The position numbers were made by a program, and so were the translations under genes. Below are positions 54,372 through 63,282 of a stretch of DNA of 64,000 nucleotides, piece after piece. Numbering within the stretch: position 1 is the stretch's first letter; every line of letters begins with the position of its first letter. The notes under the pieces were generated by a model, which searched no databases, was not told the origin of the DNA, and saw nothing but the letters and a program-made list of their open reading frames with translations. Origin of the DNA: Nitrospirillum pindoramense. Its GTDB lineage: Bacteria > Pseudomonadota > Alphaproteobacteria > Azospirillales > Azospirillaceae. The stretch is from positions 62,001 to 126,000 of the forward strand of contig NZ_VITR01000011.1 in the NCBI RefSeq assembly GCF_007827955.1, read 5' to 3'.

Positions 54372-55481
54372 ATGCAGATCACCGCCGCCGTGGCCCACGG
54401 CATCAAGGCCCCGCTGACCCTGGAAACCGTGGAGATCGAGGCCCCCCGCCCGGGGGAAGTGCTGGTGCGCGTGGTCGCCACCGGCGTCTGCCACACCGAC
54501 ATGGCCATGCGCGACCAGGAATTGCCGGTGCCGCCGCCGGCGGTCCTGGGGCATGAGGGGGCGGGTATCGTCGTCCGGGTGGGGGATGGGGTGACGGGCG
54601 TCGCCCCCGGCGACCGCGTGGTCATGAGCTTCAATTCCTGCGGCGCCTGCCCCTCCTGCAACGACCACCTGCCGGCCTATTGCCATGACTTCTTCGGCCG
54701 CAACTTCAGCGGCCGGCGTATCGATGGCAGCAGCGGCCTGCACTGGGCGGGGCAGGCACTGGGCGCCAATATTTTCGGCCAGTCGTCCTTCGCCACCCAT
54801 GCCTTGTGCCATGAGCGCAACGTGGTCAAGGTTCCCTCCACCGTGCCCCTGGACATCCTGGGGCCGCTGGGCTGCGGCATCCTCACCGGGGCGGGGGCGG
54901 TCCTGAACGCCTTGAAGGTGCCCCACGGTCGCTCCCTGGCCGTCTTTGGCGCCGGGGCGGTGGGCCTCAGCGCCGTGATGGCGGCGCGGGTGGCGGGGGC
55001 TGCCCCCATCATCGCCGTCGATCTGGTGGACGCCCGGCTGGACCTGGCGTTGGAACTGGGCGCCAGCCATGTCTTCAACGCCGGCCGCGCCGCCGTGGTG
55101 GATGAGATCATGGCGCTGACCGGCGGGGTCGGCGTCGACTTCGCCCTCGACACCACAGCCCGCCTGCCGGTTGTCGGCGATGCCGTGCGCTGCCTGGCGC
55201 CGCGCGGTGTCTGCGGCCTGGTCGGCGCCATGCCCTTCGGCCAGCCCTTGCCGGTGGACGGCGGCCACCTTATGAGCGGCGGCCGCACCATTCGCGGCAT
55301 CGTCGAGGGCGACGCGGATCCCCACCGCTTCATTCCGACGTTGGTGGGCCTGTATCTCGCCGGCCAGTTCCCCTTCGACCGGCTGATCACCTTCTATCCC
55401 TTGGCGGAGATCAACCAGGCCATCCGGGATTCCGAAACCGGCCGTACGGTGAAGCCGGTGCTGCGCATGCCCGCCGAGTGA
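54372..55481 (+). CDS. Aryl-alcohol dehydrogenase (XylB-like), zinc-dependent
   Basis: 369-residue medium-chain dehydrogenase. Catalytic zinc ligands in ATGVCHTDMAMRDQ and LGHEGAGIV, structural Cys set in NSCGACPSCNDHLPAYCHD, and NAD motif VFGAGAVGLSAVMAA. The LGPLGCGILTGAGAVLNAL segment is typical of benzyl/aryl alcohol dehydrogenases. Oxidises an aryl alcohol to the aldehyde handled by the preceding ALDH. ATG 54372 is favoured because AAGGA overlaps the alternative ATG at 54360. Confidence 0.9.
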   Translation: MQITAAVAHGIKAPLTLETVEIEAPRPGEVLVRVVATGVCHTDMAMRDQELPVPPPAVLGHEGAGIVVRVGDGVTGVAPGDRVVMSFNSCGACPSCNDHLPAYCHDFFGRNFSGRRIDGSSGLHWAGQALGANIFGQSSFATHALCHERNVVKVPSTVPLDILGPLGCGILTGAGAVLNALKVPHGRSLAVFGAGAVGLSAVMAARVAGAAPIIAVDLVDARLDLALELGASHVFNAGRAAVVDEIMALTGGVGVDFALDTTARLPVVGDAVRCLAPRGVCGLVGAMPFGQPLPVDGGHLMSGGRTIRGIVEGDADPHRFIPTLVGLYLAGQFPFDRLITFYPLAEINQAIRDSETGRTVKPVLRMPAE

Positions 55482-55496
55482 GGCGGGATGGCCATC

Positions 55497-55525
55497 CCTT
55501 CACTGGGGCGTCCTTCACTGGGGCG
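55497..55525 (+). repeat. 14-bp tandem direct repeat at convergent gene ends
   Basis: CCTTCACTGGGGCG occurs at 55497-55510 and again at 55512-55525. The second copy contains the stop codon of the tannase gene on the minus strand. Probably a small local duplication between the convergent aryl-alcohol dehydrogenase and tannase genes. Confidence 0.6.
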
Positions 55526-57074
55526 CCCCGCAGGTGAAGTTGGCGGCCTCATCGCTGGACCCTTTGCCCGACCACCGGGCGACGCTGGGGTAGGGGCATA
55601 GCGGCCGGGTCCGCAGCACCGCGGAGGTGGGGTCGCGGTCGTCGGCGTGCTTGGCCGCCACCAGCCGCTCAGGCGCCTTGCCCTGCTCCACCCAGGCGCG
55701 CAACGCCGCCACCGCGTCGAAGCGGTTGGGGCCGGGGCCGCCGAAGCAATGGCCCATGCCCGGCGCCATGAACAGGCGGAAATAGCCGCCCAACCGCGCC
55801 CGCGCCTGCGCCGGGTCGGACGTGCCCGCCACGGCATGGTAATAGTGGATGGGATAGGTCTGGGCGTTCAGCTGGTCGGCCCAGCCCTGGCTCATGATCA
55901 GCTTGCCGCCCCGCGCCTGGAAGGCCGACAGGTCGGGGGAGACGGCGGTGATGGTGGCGCCGACCTTTTCATCCGTCAGCGTCACATCATGGTCGAAATC
56001 GAAGTCCTGCCATCGCCACGACAGGTTATCGTAGGCCATGTTCTGGAACAGGGGGATGACGTAGGCTTCCAGCAGCTTGCCCTGCTGCAGGTCCCAACCC
56101 CATTCGCTGCCCGGCACCAGGCCGGGATAAATGGCCTCGCCCGTGCGTGGGTTGCGGGGGCCGGCGTACAGCGCGCGCGCGGCCGTCACCTGCGGTGCCG
56201 TCAGGCAGGCGGCAGTGTCTGTGGCGCCGGCGGGGCATTGCAGGGTGGCCGGGTCGAAATGGCAGGCCGGCGGGTTCTCGATCACCCCGTCCTTGACACC
56301 GTCGGCGGCGTCGCAGGCGGTCAGCACCGCCTTGTGCAGCAGGGCCAGCGTCTCCGCTGGCAGGGTGCTGGCGGGATCCAGCAGCGTCGCCCGCGAACTC
56401 CACAGGAAGCTCATCATCAGGCGCGTGTAGTTCATGCCCGGCGCGCCGGCATGGATGCCGTCATAGTCGCCGGGGAAATACTCCGCCTCCGCCATGGCCT
56501 GGGCGCCGCCGGTGGAACAGCCCTCGAAATAGGCGTGGGCGGCCGGTGTGCCGTAGTGGGCGGCGACGATGGCCTTGGCGGCGACGGTCATGCGGTGGAT
56601 GGAGTTGTGCCCCCAGTTGGCTAATTGCGTCGGGTCATGCATCCAACCCAGGCGGGTGCCCGGCTTGCCCTCCGCCGGGCCGTGGCCCGTATCGGTGCCG
56701 GCCACGGCATAGCCCGCGCGCAGGGCCGGGCCCATGGCGTAATAGCTGAAGTTGCCAGCGAAGCCGCCGTTGCCCACCCCCTGGAACCGGCCGTTCCATC
56801 CGGCCTGGGGCAGCCACACTTCCACCTTCACATCCGTTTCCGCCAGGGCCACCACCCGGCAGAAGGCGGGCAGGTCGGGGAAGGTGACGGTGCCGTCCGG
56901 CGCCTTGTAGCGACCGGCGGCAATGGCTTCCGCCGATAGGACGCGGGCCTCGGGCAGGGTGCGTCCGGCCAAGCTGGCGCAGTCTGTGGTTGGGGCCGCG
57001 GCCTTGGCCGCTGGTGCGGCCAGCGCCCACACCATCAGCGCGCCCGCCGCCGCCGTCCAATTCATCGCCCGCAT
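55515..57074 (-). CDS. Tannase/feruloyl esterase family protein
   Basis: 519 residues with a signal peptide (MNWTAAAGALMVWALAAPAA, cleavage near AKA) and the tannase/feruloyl esterase fold: nucleophile motif FEGCSTGGAQAMAEA, GVGNGGFAG near the N-terminus, catalytic Asp/His region MSQGWADQLN and APGMGHCFGGPGPNRFD, and paired Cys that form the disulfide across the active site. Hydrolyses gallate, ferulate or similar phenolic esters in the periplasm or outside. GGAGG lies 5 bases before ATG 57074. Convergent to the dehydrogenase genes, so separately transcribed from 57.1 kb. Confidence 0.93.
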   Translation of the reverse strand: MRAMNWTAAAGALMVWALAAPAAKAAAPTTDCASLAGRTLPEARVLSAEAIAAGRYKAPDGTVTFPDLPAFCRVVALAETDVKVEVWLPQAGWNGRFQGVGNGGFAGNFSYYAMGPALRAGYAVAGTDTGHGPAEGKPGTRLGWMHDPTQLANWGHNSIHRMTVAAKAIVAAHYGTPAAHAYFEGCSTGGAQAMAEAEYFPGDYDGIHAGAPGMNYTRLMMSFLWSSRATLLDPASTLPAETLALLHKAVLTACDAADGVKDGVIENPPACHFDPATLQCPAGATDTAACLTAPQVTAARALYAGPRNPRTGEAIYPGLVPGSEWGWDLQQGKLLEAYVIPLFQNMAYDNLSWRWQDFDFDHDVTLTDEKVGATITAVSPDLSAFQARGGKLIMSQGWADQLNAQTYPIHYYHAVAGTSDPAQARARLGGYFRLFMAPGMGHCFGGPGPNRFDAVAALRAWVEQGKAPERLVAAKHADDRDPTSAVLRTRPLCPYPSVARWSGKGSSDEAANFTCGAPQ

Positions 57075-57134
57075 CGCATCCTCCCGTCCCGTTCTGTTCG
57101 TTGTCTTTGGGAATGCCATGCGGGCGCCCTTGAA

Positions 57135-57225
57135 GGAATTAGATTAACTTTATGCGATTGATAGATTTTAATTATCACTGCTGTCCTGGCGGGCCCAGCG
57201 GCAACGGAACAGAAGGTCCGATTGG
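57135..57225 (-). promoter_or_regulatory. Shared upstream block A (tannase promoter region)
   Basis: Read on the minus strand, it begins CCAATCGGACCTTCTGT (57225 to 57209), continues GC-rich, then becomes AT-rich with AAATCT..ATCGCA and ends AATCTAATTCC (about 57145 to 57135). The same order of elements occurs in block B at 58963-59067. It ends 60 bases before the tannase start. Confidence 0.6.
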
Positions 57226-57373
57226 ACCGGGAGGGCTGTAGGGAAACCCAAGTGGAATGATTTCCGCACAGGGAATCAATCCGATAGGGTTTCCCGGCCA
57301 TGCTTCGGAGGTTTTGGGGGCAGGTCTGACCCATCCTCCCATTCTCGGTCATACCGTCCGACGGACGGACACG

Positions 57374-58315
57374 TTACGGGGTGAGGTTTGCGCCTATCCA
57401 CGCCGTCACGTCGGTAACCGGGATGCCATTGCGCTGGTTGAACGTCCCGGCCTTGTCCCAAGCAACCCCGCGCCCTTGGGCGAAAGCGGCGCGATATTTC
57501 CGCATCATGTTCTGCGGGTCGCGTGCCAGCTCCGCCATCAGGAACGGTACGGTCCATTCCGACCGGCTGAAGGGACGATCAAGGGCGGCTTCCAGCTTGT
57601 CTGCGACGTCACCATAGGTAACGGTGTCGCCCGCCAGAAATACCACTTCGTTGCGGATGGTCGGTTCGAAGAACACAATCTCGGCGGTCAGCGCGCCGAT
57701 GTCGTCGGGGGTGGTCAGCGTCACGGCGGTGTCGAGACTGCCGAGGGCGTGAACCGCGCTGTTTTTCAAATCGACAACGCCGAACTCCGGTTCGAACAGA
57801 TAGCTCATGAACATGCCGGTCGAGATGATGACCCACTCGGTCTTGCTCTGGGCGCGCAACAGTTCGCGTACGTCGAGTTGTGCGTCGAAGATGTCCTGCG
57901 GGCTGCCACGACCGATCGCTTCGAAATCGACGCCGAACTGCCACGGGAAGTAGCGCGGTATACCGGACCGCAAGGCGGCTTTGGCCAGCTTCATGGGGGT
58001 GTCGATCCCGGCGGCATAGCCCGCGCATCCGATCACGGTGTCGTATTGCTGGAAAACCGACGCGAGCTCGTCGATGGAACTCTTCACCAGATCGCCCACA
58101 ACGATGTTTATTCCAAGGTCACGGATCTCACTGATATCGCGCTTTTTGGTCGGCTCGTCGGATGCGACGGTGCTGGCGCGTAACAGCACGCTAATCGTGG
58201 CTTCGTCCACGTCCTTCGCGCGGCGCGCCAGGTTGCGCAGTACCGGCATACCGAGTTCGCCAGCACCCAGCACGAGGATGTTTCGTGACTTTACGGCGGA
58301 AACTGCATCGTTCAT
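57374..58315 (-). CDS. NmrA-like NAD(P)-binding protein
   Basis: 313 residues. Rossmann motif NILVLGAGELGMPVLRNLA at the N-terminus, then an atypical SDR fold of the NmrA/isoflavone-reductase kind (YFPWQFGVDFEAIGRG, WVIISTGMFMSYLF). Relatives act as redox sensors or aromatic reductases; catalytic function cannot be decided. ATG 58315 is used. It is divergent from an HxlR regulator gene, a common arrangement in which the HxlR protein controls the NmrA gene. Confidence 0.88.
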   Translation of the reverse strand: MNDAVSAVKSRNILVLGAGELGMPVLRNLARRAKDVDEATISVLLRASTVASDEPTKKRDISEIRDLGINIVVGDLVKSSIDELASVFQQYDTVIGCAGYAAGIDTPMKLAKAALRSGIPRYFPWQFGVDFEAIGRGSPQDIFDAQLDVRELLRAQSKTEWVIISTGMFMSYLFEPEFGVVDLKNSAVHALGSLDTAVTLTTPDDIGALTAEIVFFEPTIRNEVVFLAGDTVTYGDVADKLEAALDRPFSRSEWTVPFLMAELARDPQNMMRKYRAAFAQGRGVAWDKAGTFNQRNGIPVTDVTAWIGANLTP

Positions 58316-58409
58316 CGTTCTGACCCATTCAGGATTGATTGCCGCCCTGATCTGGTAATCGGCCGGCAAGCGCGAAAGAAGGCACACGCGTGATACTGGG
58401 GTCAGATCG

Positions 58410-58823
58410 TTGAACCGGGACGACATTCTCAGGTACGCCCAGACCGTCTGCGACGGCCTCAGGGAGGACGACGACGGGGTACGGCGTGAGGTGTTGGCTC
58501 ATGCCGGCAATCGCTGGTCGCTCGGCGTCATTCATACGCTCGGCGTGTACGGCCAACTCCGCCACGCGGAAATCGGCCGGCGCATGCATGGTGTTACTCA
58601 GCGCATGCTGACGCGCACCCTTCGCCAGCTGGAGCGTGACGGACTGGTGATCCGCCACGACTTCGAGGAGGTGCCCCCTCGCGTCGAGTATCAGCTGTCT
58701 GACTCCGGCTTCGAGCTTCTTGTCCGGATGGTTCCGCTATGGACTTGGATCGTCGAGAACGCCGACGGCTTCCGGGCGGCACGGGAGATATTTGACAGAA
58801 ACCACCTTGGCGAAGCGCCATAG
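58410..58823 (+). CDS. HxlR-family transcriptional regulator
   Basis: 137 residues with the HxlR winged helix (GNRWSLGVIHTLGVYGQLRH, GVTQRMLTRTLRQLERDGLV, PPRVEYQLSDSG). A single Cys near the N-terminus (AQTVCDGL) is at the position used for redox sensing in some HxlR proteins such as YodB. Starts at TTG 58410. The 94-bp region to the divergent NmrA gene contains the palindrome CACGCGTG (58385-58392). Confidence 0.88.
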   Translation: MNRDDILRYAQTVCDGLREDDDGVRREVLAHAGNRWSLGVIHTLGVYGQLRHAEIGRRMHGVTQRMLTRTLRQLERDGLVIRHDFEEVPPRVEYQLSDSGFELLVRMVPLWTWIVENADGFRAAREIFDRNHLGEAP

Positions 58824-58962
58824 CTGACGCGATGAGGCCGTCGGGTTTCCATTCACGAATGGAGTCGTCGGGGGCGATGGTCGCGATTGACACGCTGCTG
58901 TCATATGGGGGGCCGCCTGTGCGAAAGCCCCGAAGCCCAGCCTTCCGCACCCGCCGCACGAC

Positions 58963-59067
58963 CCAATCGGACCTTCTGTCCCGCCGTACCAGGGCCATCA
59001 CCACCAGCGGGGTGGCGCCCGAATTTATTAAATCTTTGTATCGCAAATATAGAACAAATCTATTTCC
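58963..59067 (+). promoter_or_regulatory. Shared upstream block B (CitMHS promoter region), within a gene-free stretch
   Basis: Begins CCAATCGGACCTTCTGT (58963-58979), then a GC-rich stretch, then AAATCTTTGTATCGCA and ends AAATCTATTTCC (to 59067). Same element order and high similarity to block A in the opposite orientation. It ends about 105 bases before the CitMHS start. The rest of 58824-59172 shows no gene I can support. Confidence 0.6.
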
Positions 59068-59172
59068 CTTATCGGGTCTTTCTCCCTAACCCTAGAACCG
59101 TAATGATCAGGCGCCGATCGACCCTGACGTCCGGGCGGAACCGGAGGCGGGGGCGGCAGAGGGGGAATGGGC

Positions 59173-60480
<1,308 letters not shown>

Positions 60481-60505
60481 AGACTGTGACCAGGAGGCCC
60501 CCGCG

Positions 60506-61855
60506 TTGAAGCGCGTCAGACTAGGCACCGGTGCCGGCTATTCCGGCGACCGTATCGAGCCGGCGGTGGAATTGGCCGAGGCGGGGGACATCCGCTACCT
60601 GGTCTTCGAATGCCTGGCGGAACGGACCATCGCCCTGGCCCAGTTGGCCAAGCGGCGCGACCCGTCCGCCGGCTTCGATCCCTTGTTGGTCGACCGCATG
60701 GCCGCCGTCCTTCCCGCCTGCCGACGCAACGGCATCAGCATCATCACCAACATGGGGGCCGCCAATCCCCATGCCGCGGGCGCCGCTGTGGCCGCCGTGG
60801 CGCGGTTCCTGGGCCTGGGGCCGATGCGGATCGCCGTTGTCACGGGCGACGATGTGACCGGGGTGATCCGCGCTCGCCGCGATCTGGTGCTGGAGGAGAC
60901 GGGCGCCCCCGTTTCCGGCCTGTCGGACAGTCTGGTGTCGGCCAACGCCTATCTGGGGGCCGATCCCATCGTGCGGGCGCTGAAGGCGGGGGCGGACGTG
61001 GTCATCACCGGCCGGGTGGCCGACCCGTCCTTGTTCCTGGCGCCGCTGATCCACGAATTCGGCTGGGCGGCGGATGACTGGTCCCTGATTGGCAAGGGCA
61101 CCCTGGTGGGGCATCTGATGGAATGCGCGGGCCAGGTCAGCGGCGGCTATTTCGCCGATCCGGGCTACAAGGACGTGCCCAACCTGGCGCGCCTGGGCTT
61201 CCCCATCGCCGAGGTGGGGGCCGACGGCGCCGCGACCATCACCAAGGTCGCCGGCAGCGGTGGCCTGATCAGCGCCGCCACCTGCCGGGAGCAGCTGCTG
61301 TATGAGGTGCATGATCCCGCGCGGTATCTGACCCCCGACGTCACGGCCGATTTCAGCGGCGTTACCATCACCGAACTGGGGCACGACCGGGTGCGGGTGG
61401 CGGGGGCCCAGGGAGACGCCTGGCCCGATAGCCTCAAGGTTTCGCTGGGGTACAGCGACGGTTACATCGGCGAGGGCCAGATCTCCTACGCCGGGCCAGG
61501 GGCCCTGGCGCGGGCGCGCTTGGCCCGTGACATCGTGGCGGAGCGCCTGCGCATCATTGGCCTGCCCCTACGCGAGGTGCGGCTGGACCTTATCGGCGTG
61601 GACGCCATCCATGGGCCCGAGCTGTCGGCGACGGCCCCCGAGCCCTACGAGGTCCGCCTGCGTGTCGCCGGCCGCACCCACACCCTGAAGGAGGCGGAGC
61701 GCATCGGTAATGAGGTGGAAGGCCTTTACACCAACGGCCCGGCCGGCGGCGGCGGCGCCACCAAGACCGCGAAGGAAGTTATCGCCGTGCAGTCCACGCT
61801 GATCCCCCGCGACCTGGTCACCCCCCAGGTCCACCTGATGGAGGTTACGCCATGA
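60506..61855 (+). CDS. AtuA-family (DUF1446) protein
   Basis: 449 residues matching the acyclic terpene utilisation AtuA/DUF1446 family: LGTGAGYSGDRIEPAVELAE, ITNMGAANPHAAG, VVITGRVADPSLFLAP, GHLMECAGQVSGGYFADPG, and C-terminal GLYTNGPAGGGGATK. The biochemical activity is not settled; family members occur in catabolic clusters. Starts at TTG 60506 with AGGAGG 8 bases upstream. Overlaps the next gene by ATGA. Confidence 0.9.
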   Translation: MKRVRLGTGAGYSGDRIEPAVELAEAGDIRYLVFECLAERTIALAQLAKRRDPSAGFDPLLVDRMAAVLPACRRNGISIITNMGAANPHAAGAAVAAVARFLGLGPMRIAVVTGDDVTGVIRARRDLVLEETGAPVSGLSDSLVSANAYLGADPIVRALKAGADVVITGRVADPSLFLAPLIHEFGWAADDWSLIGKGTLVGHLMECAGQVSGGYFADPGYKDVPNLARLGFPIAEVGADGAATITKVAGSGGLISAATCREQLLYEVHDPARYLTPDVTADFSGVTITELGHDRVRVAGAQGDAWPDSLKVSLGYSDGYIGEGQISYAGPGALARARLARDIVAERLRIIGLPLREVRLDLIGVDAIHGPELSATAPEPYEVRLRVAGRTHTLKEAERIGNEVEGLYTNGPAGGGGATKTAKEVIAVQSTLIPRDLVTPQVHLMEVTP

Positions 61856-62151
61856 AGCTGCGCGATCTGGCCCATTCCCGCACGGGGGACAAGGGCAATA
61901 CCTCCAACATCTCCGTCATCGCCTACCGTGCCGAAGACTACGCCCTGCTGGAGGCGACGGTGACGGTTGAGCGGGTGCGCCAGCACCTGGGCGCCCTGGT
62001 GCAGGGGGAGGTGGTGCGCTATGCCCTGCCCGGTCTGGGGGCGCTGAATTTCGTCCTGACCCGCGCGCTGGGCGGCGGCGTCACGCGGTCACTGGCCCTG
62101 GACGCCCACGGCAAGTGCCTCAGTTCCGCCATCCTGGACCTCGACATCTAG
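61852..62151 (+). CDS. AtuA-associated small protein
   Basis: 99-residue partner of DUF1446 proteins, corresponding to the C-terminal ferredoxin-fold domain of fused AtuA proteins (MKLRDLAHSRTGDKGNTSNI, ALNFVLTRALGGGVTRSL). Here it is a separate gene in ATGA overlap with the AtuA gene. Its 3' end overlaps the convergent LysR gene by 63 bases. Confidence 0.85.
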   Translation: MKLRDLAHSRTGDKGNTSNISVIAYRAEDYALLEATVTVERVRQHLGALVQGEVVRYALPGLGALNFVLTRALGGGVTRSLALDAHGKCLSSAILDLDI

Positions 62152-63063
62152 GCAAGGCCCCGGCGTCGCGGCGCAGGAGTTGGCCGCCGCCAGCAGCACC
62201 TTGGTGAATTCCTCCACCGCCGGCAGCAGGGAACTGCCCCGGCGCTTGATGATGACGATGCGGCGGACGAAGCCGGCATCGTCGATGGGGCGCGTGGCTA
62301 TGTCGGCGAAGCCCCGAAGTTCGGTGGCGGAGGCCGGTAGGATGGCCAGGCCCAGGCCGGCGCGCACCATGCTGACCGCCGTGGACATGTACGTCGCCTC
62401 GCACGCCGGGGTGGCGATGGATCCGGCGCCGGCGAAGGCCTCATCCACCAGGCGGCGGACGCTGGTGTCCTTGTCCATCAGCACCAGCGGGAATTGGGAA
62501 ATGACGGGCACGGAGGCCAGGGGCAACTCACCCGCCGCGTGGCCCCGGGGATAGACCAGTACCAGACGATCCTCGCAGACATCGATGGTGTCCAGGTCCG
62601 GCTCATCCACCCCGCCGACGCCGATGCCGAAGTCCACCTCCTCATTGCGCACCATGGCCAGCACCCGCTTGCCCACCGCGTCCTTCAGCACGAAGGAGAC
62701 GCGGGGATTGCGGGCGCGGAAGCCCGCGATCAGGGCGGGCAGGGGGCCGGCGGCGAAGCTGGGCAGGACGGCGACCCGAATGGTGCCGCGTGGCTCTTCC
62801 GAGAATTCCCGGATGTCGGCCATGGCGCTGTCGAAATCCTTCATCAGGCGCTGGAACACGGGCAGCAGTTCCTGGCCCACGCGCGTCAGCTGCACCGACC
62901 GGGTGTTGCGGTCGAACAGGCGCAGGCCGATCTGGTCCTCCAGCTGGCGGATGCGGATGGTCAGGGCGGGCTGGGAAATGTTCAGCGCGGCCGCGGCCCG
63001 GGTGAAGCCGCCCAGCCCGACCACCGCCAGAAAGGCGCGGATCTGCCGAAGATTGACATCCAT
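62089..63063 (-). CDS. LysR-family transcriptional regulator
   Basis: 324 residues. N-terminal wHTH (LRQIRAFLAVVGLGGFTRAA, LNISQPALTIRIRQLEDQIG) and a periplasmic-binding-protein-like effector domain (~90-300). It lies downstream of and convergent to the CitMHS-AtuA genes and divergent from the TonB receptor at 63283; these are its likely targets. The extreme C-terminus (about 20 residues) is encoded in the overlap with the AtuA-associated gene. Confidence 0.92.
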   Translation of the reverse strand: MDVNLRQIRAFLAVVGLGGFTRAAAALNISQPALTIRIRQLEDQIGLRLFDRNTRSVQLTRVGQELLPVFQRLMKDFDSAMADIREFSEEPRGTIRVAVLPSFAAGPLPALIAGFRARNPRVSFVLKDAVGKRVLAMVRNEEVDFGIGVGGVDEPDLDTIDVCEDRLVLVYPRGHAAGELPLASVPVISQFPLVLMDKDTSVRRLVDEAFAGAGSIATPACEATYMSTAVSMVRAGLGLAILPASATELRGFADIATRPIDDAGFVRRIVIIKRRGSSLLPAVEEFTKVLLAAANSCAATPGPCLDVEVQDGGTEALAVGVQGQ

Positions 63064-63159
63064 ATAAATTCCTTATCACGCCAGGGTCATTCATCACAAT
63101 CGCCGCCGCCATGGGCGCCTGACCGGCAACAGCGATTATGCGACGGCTATTTATAAATC

Positions 63160-63179
63160 TTGCATATTAATGCATGCAA
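63160..63179. promoter_or_regulatory. Palindromic element between LysR and TonB receptor genes
   Basis: TTGCAT (63160-63165) and ATGCAA (63174-63179) form an inverted repeat with an 8-base spacer in an AT-rich region. LysR regulators bind dyads in such divergent promoters; identification is inferential. Confidence 0.35.
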
Positions 63180-63282
63180 AAAACAAATTTTACAAATCTA
63201 ACGCCGGCCACAATACTCCCCATGAATAGAGAAGGCGCTGCCGGCGCAGGCTGGCATAAAACGCCGATCGGGGAGGGCGATA

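Noticed and set aside
57374-58823. Transposon or integron carrying NmrA/HxlR
   Set aside because: No transposase, terminal inverted repeats with target duplication or integrase seen; the flanking blocks sit at promoter positions.
58832-59089. Small ORF between HxlR and CitMHS genes
   Set aside because: No Shine-Dalgarno or family resemblance; it overlaps the shared regulatory block B.
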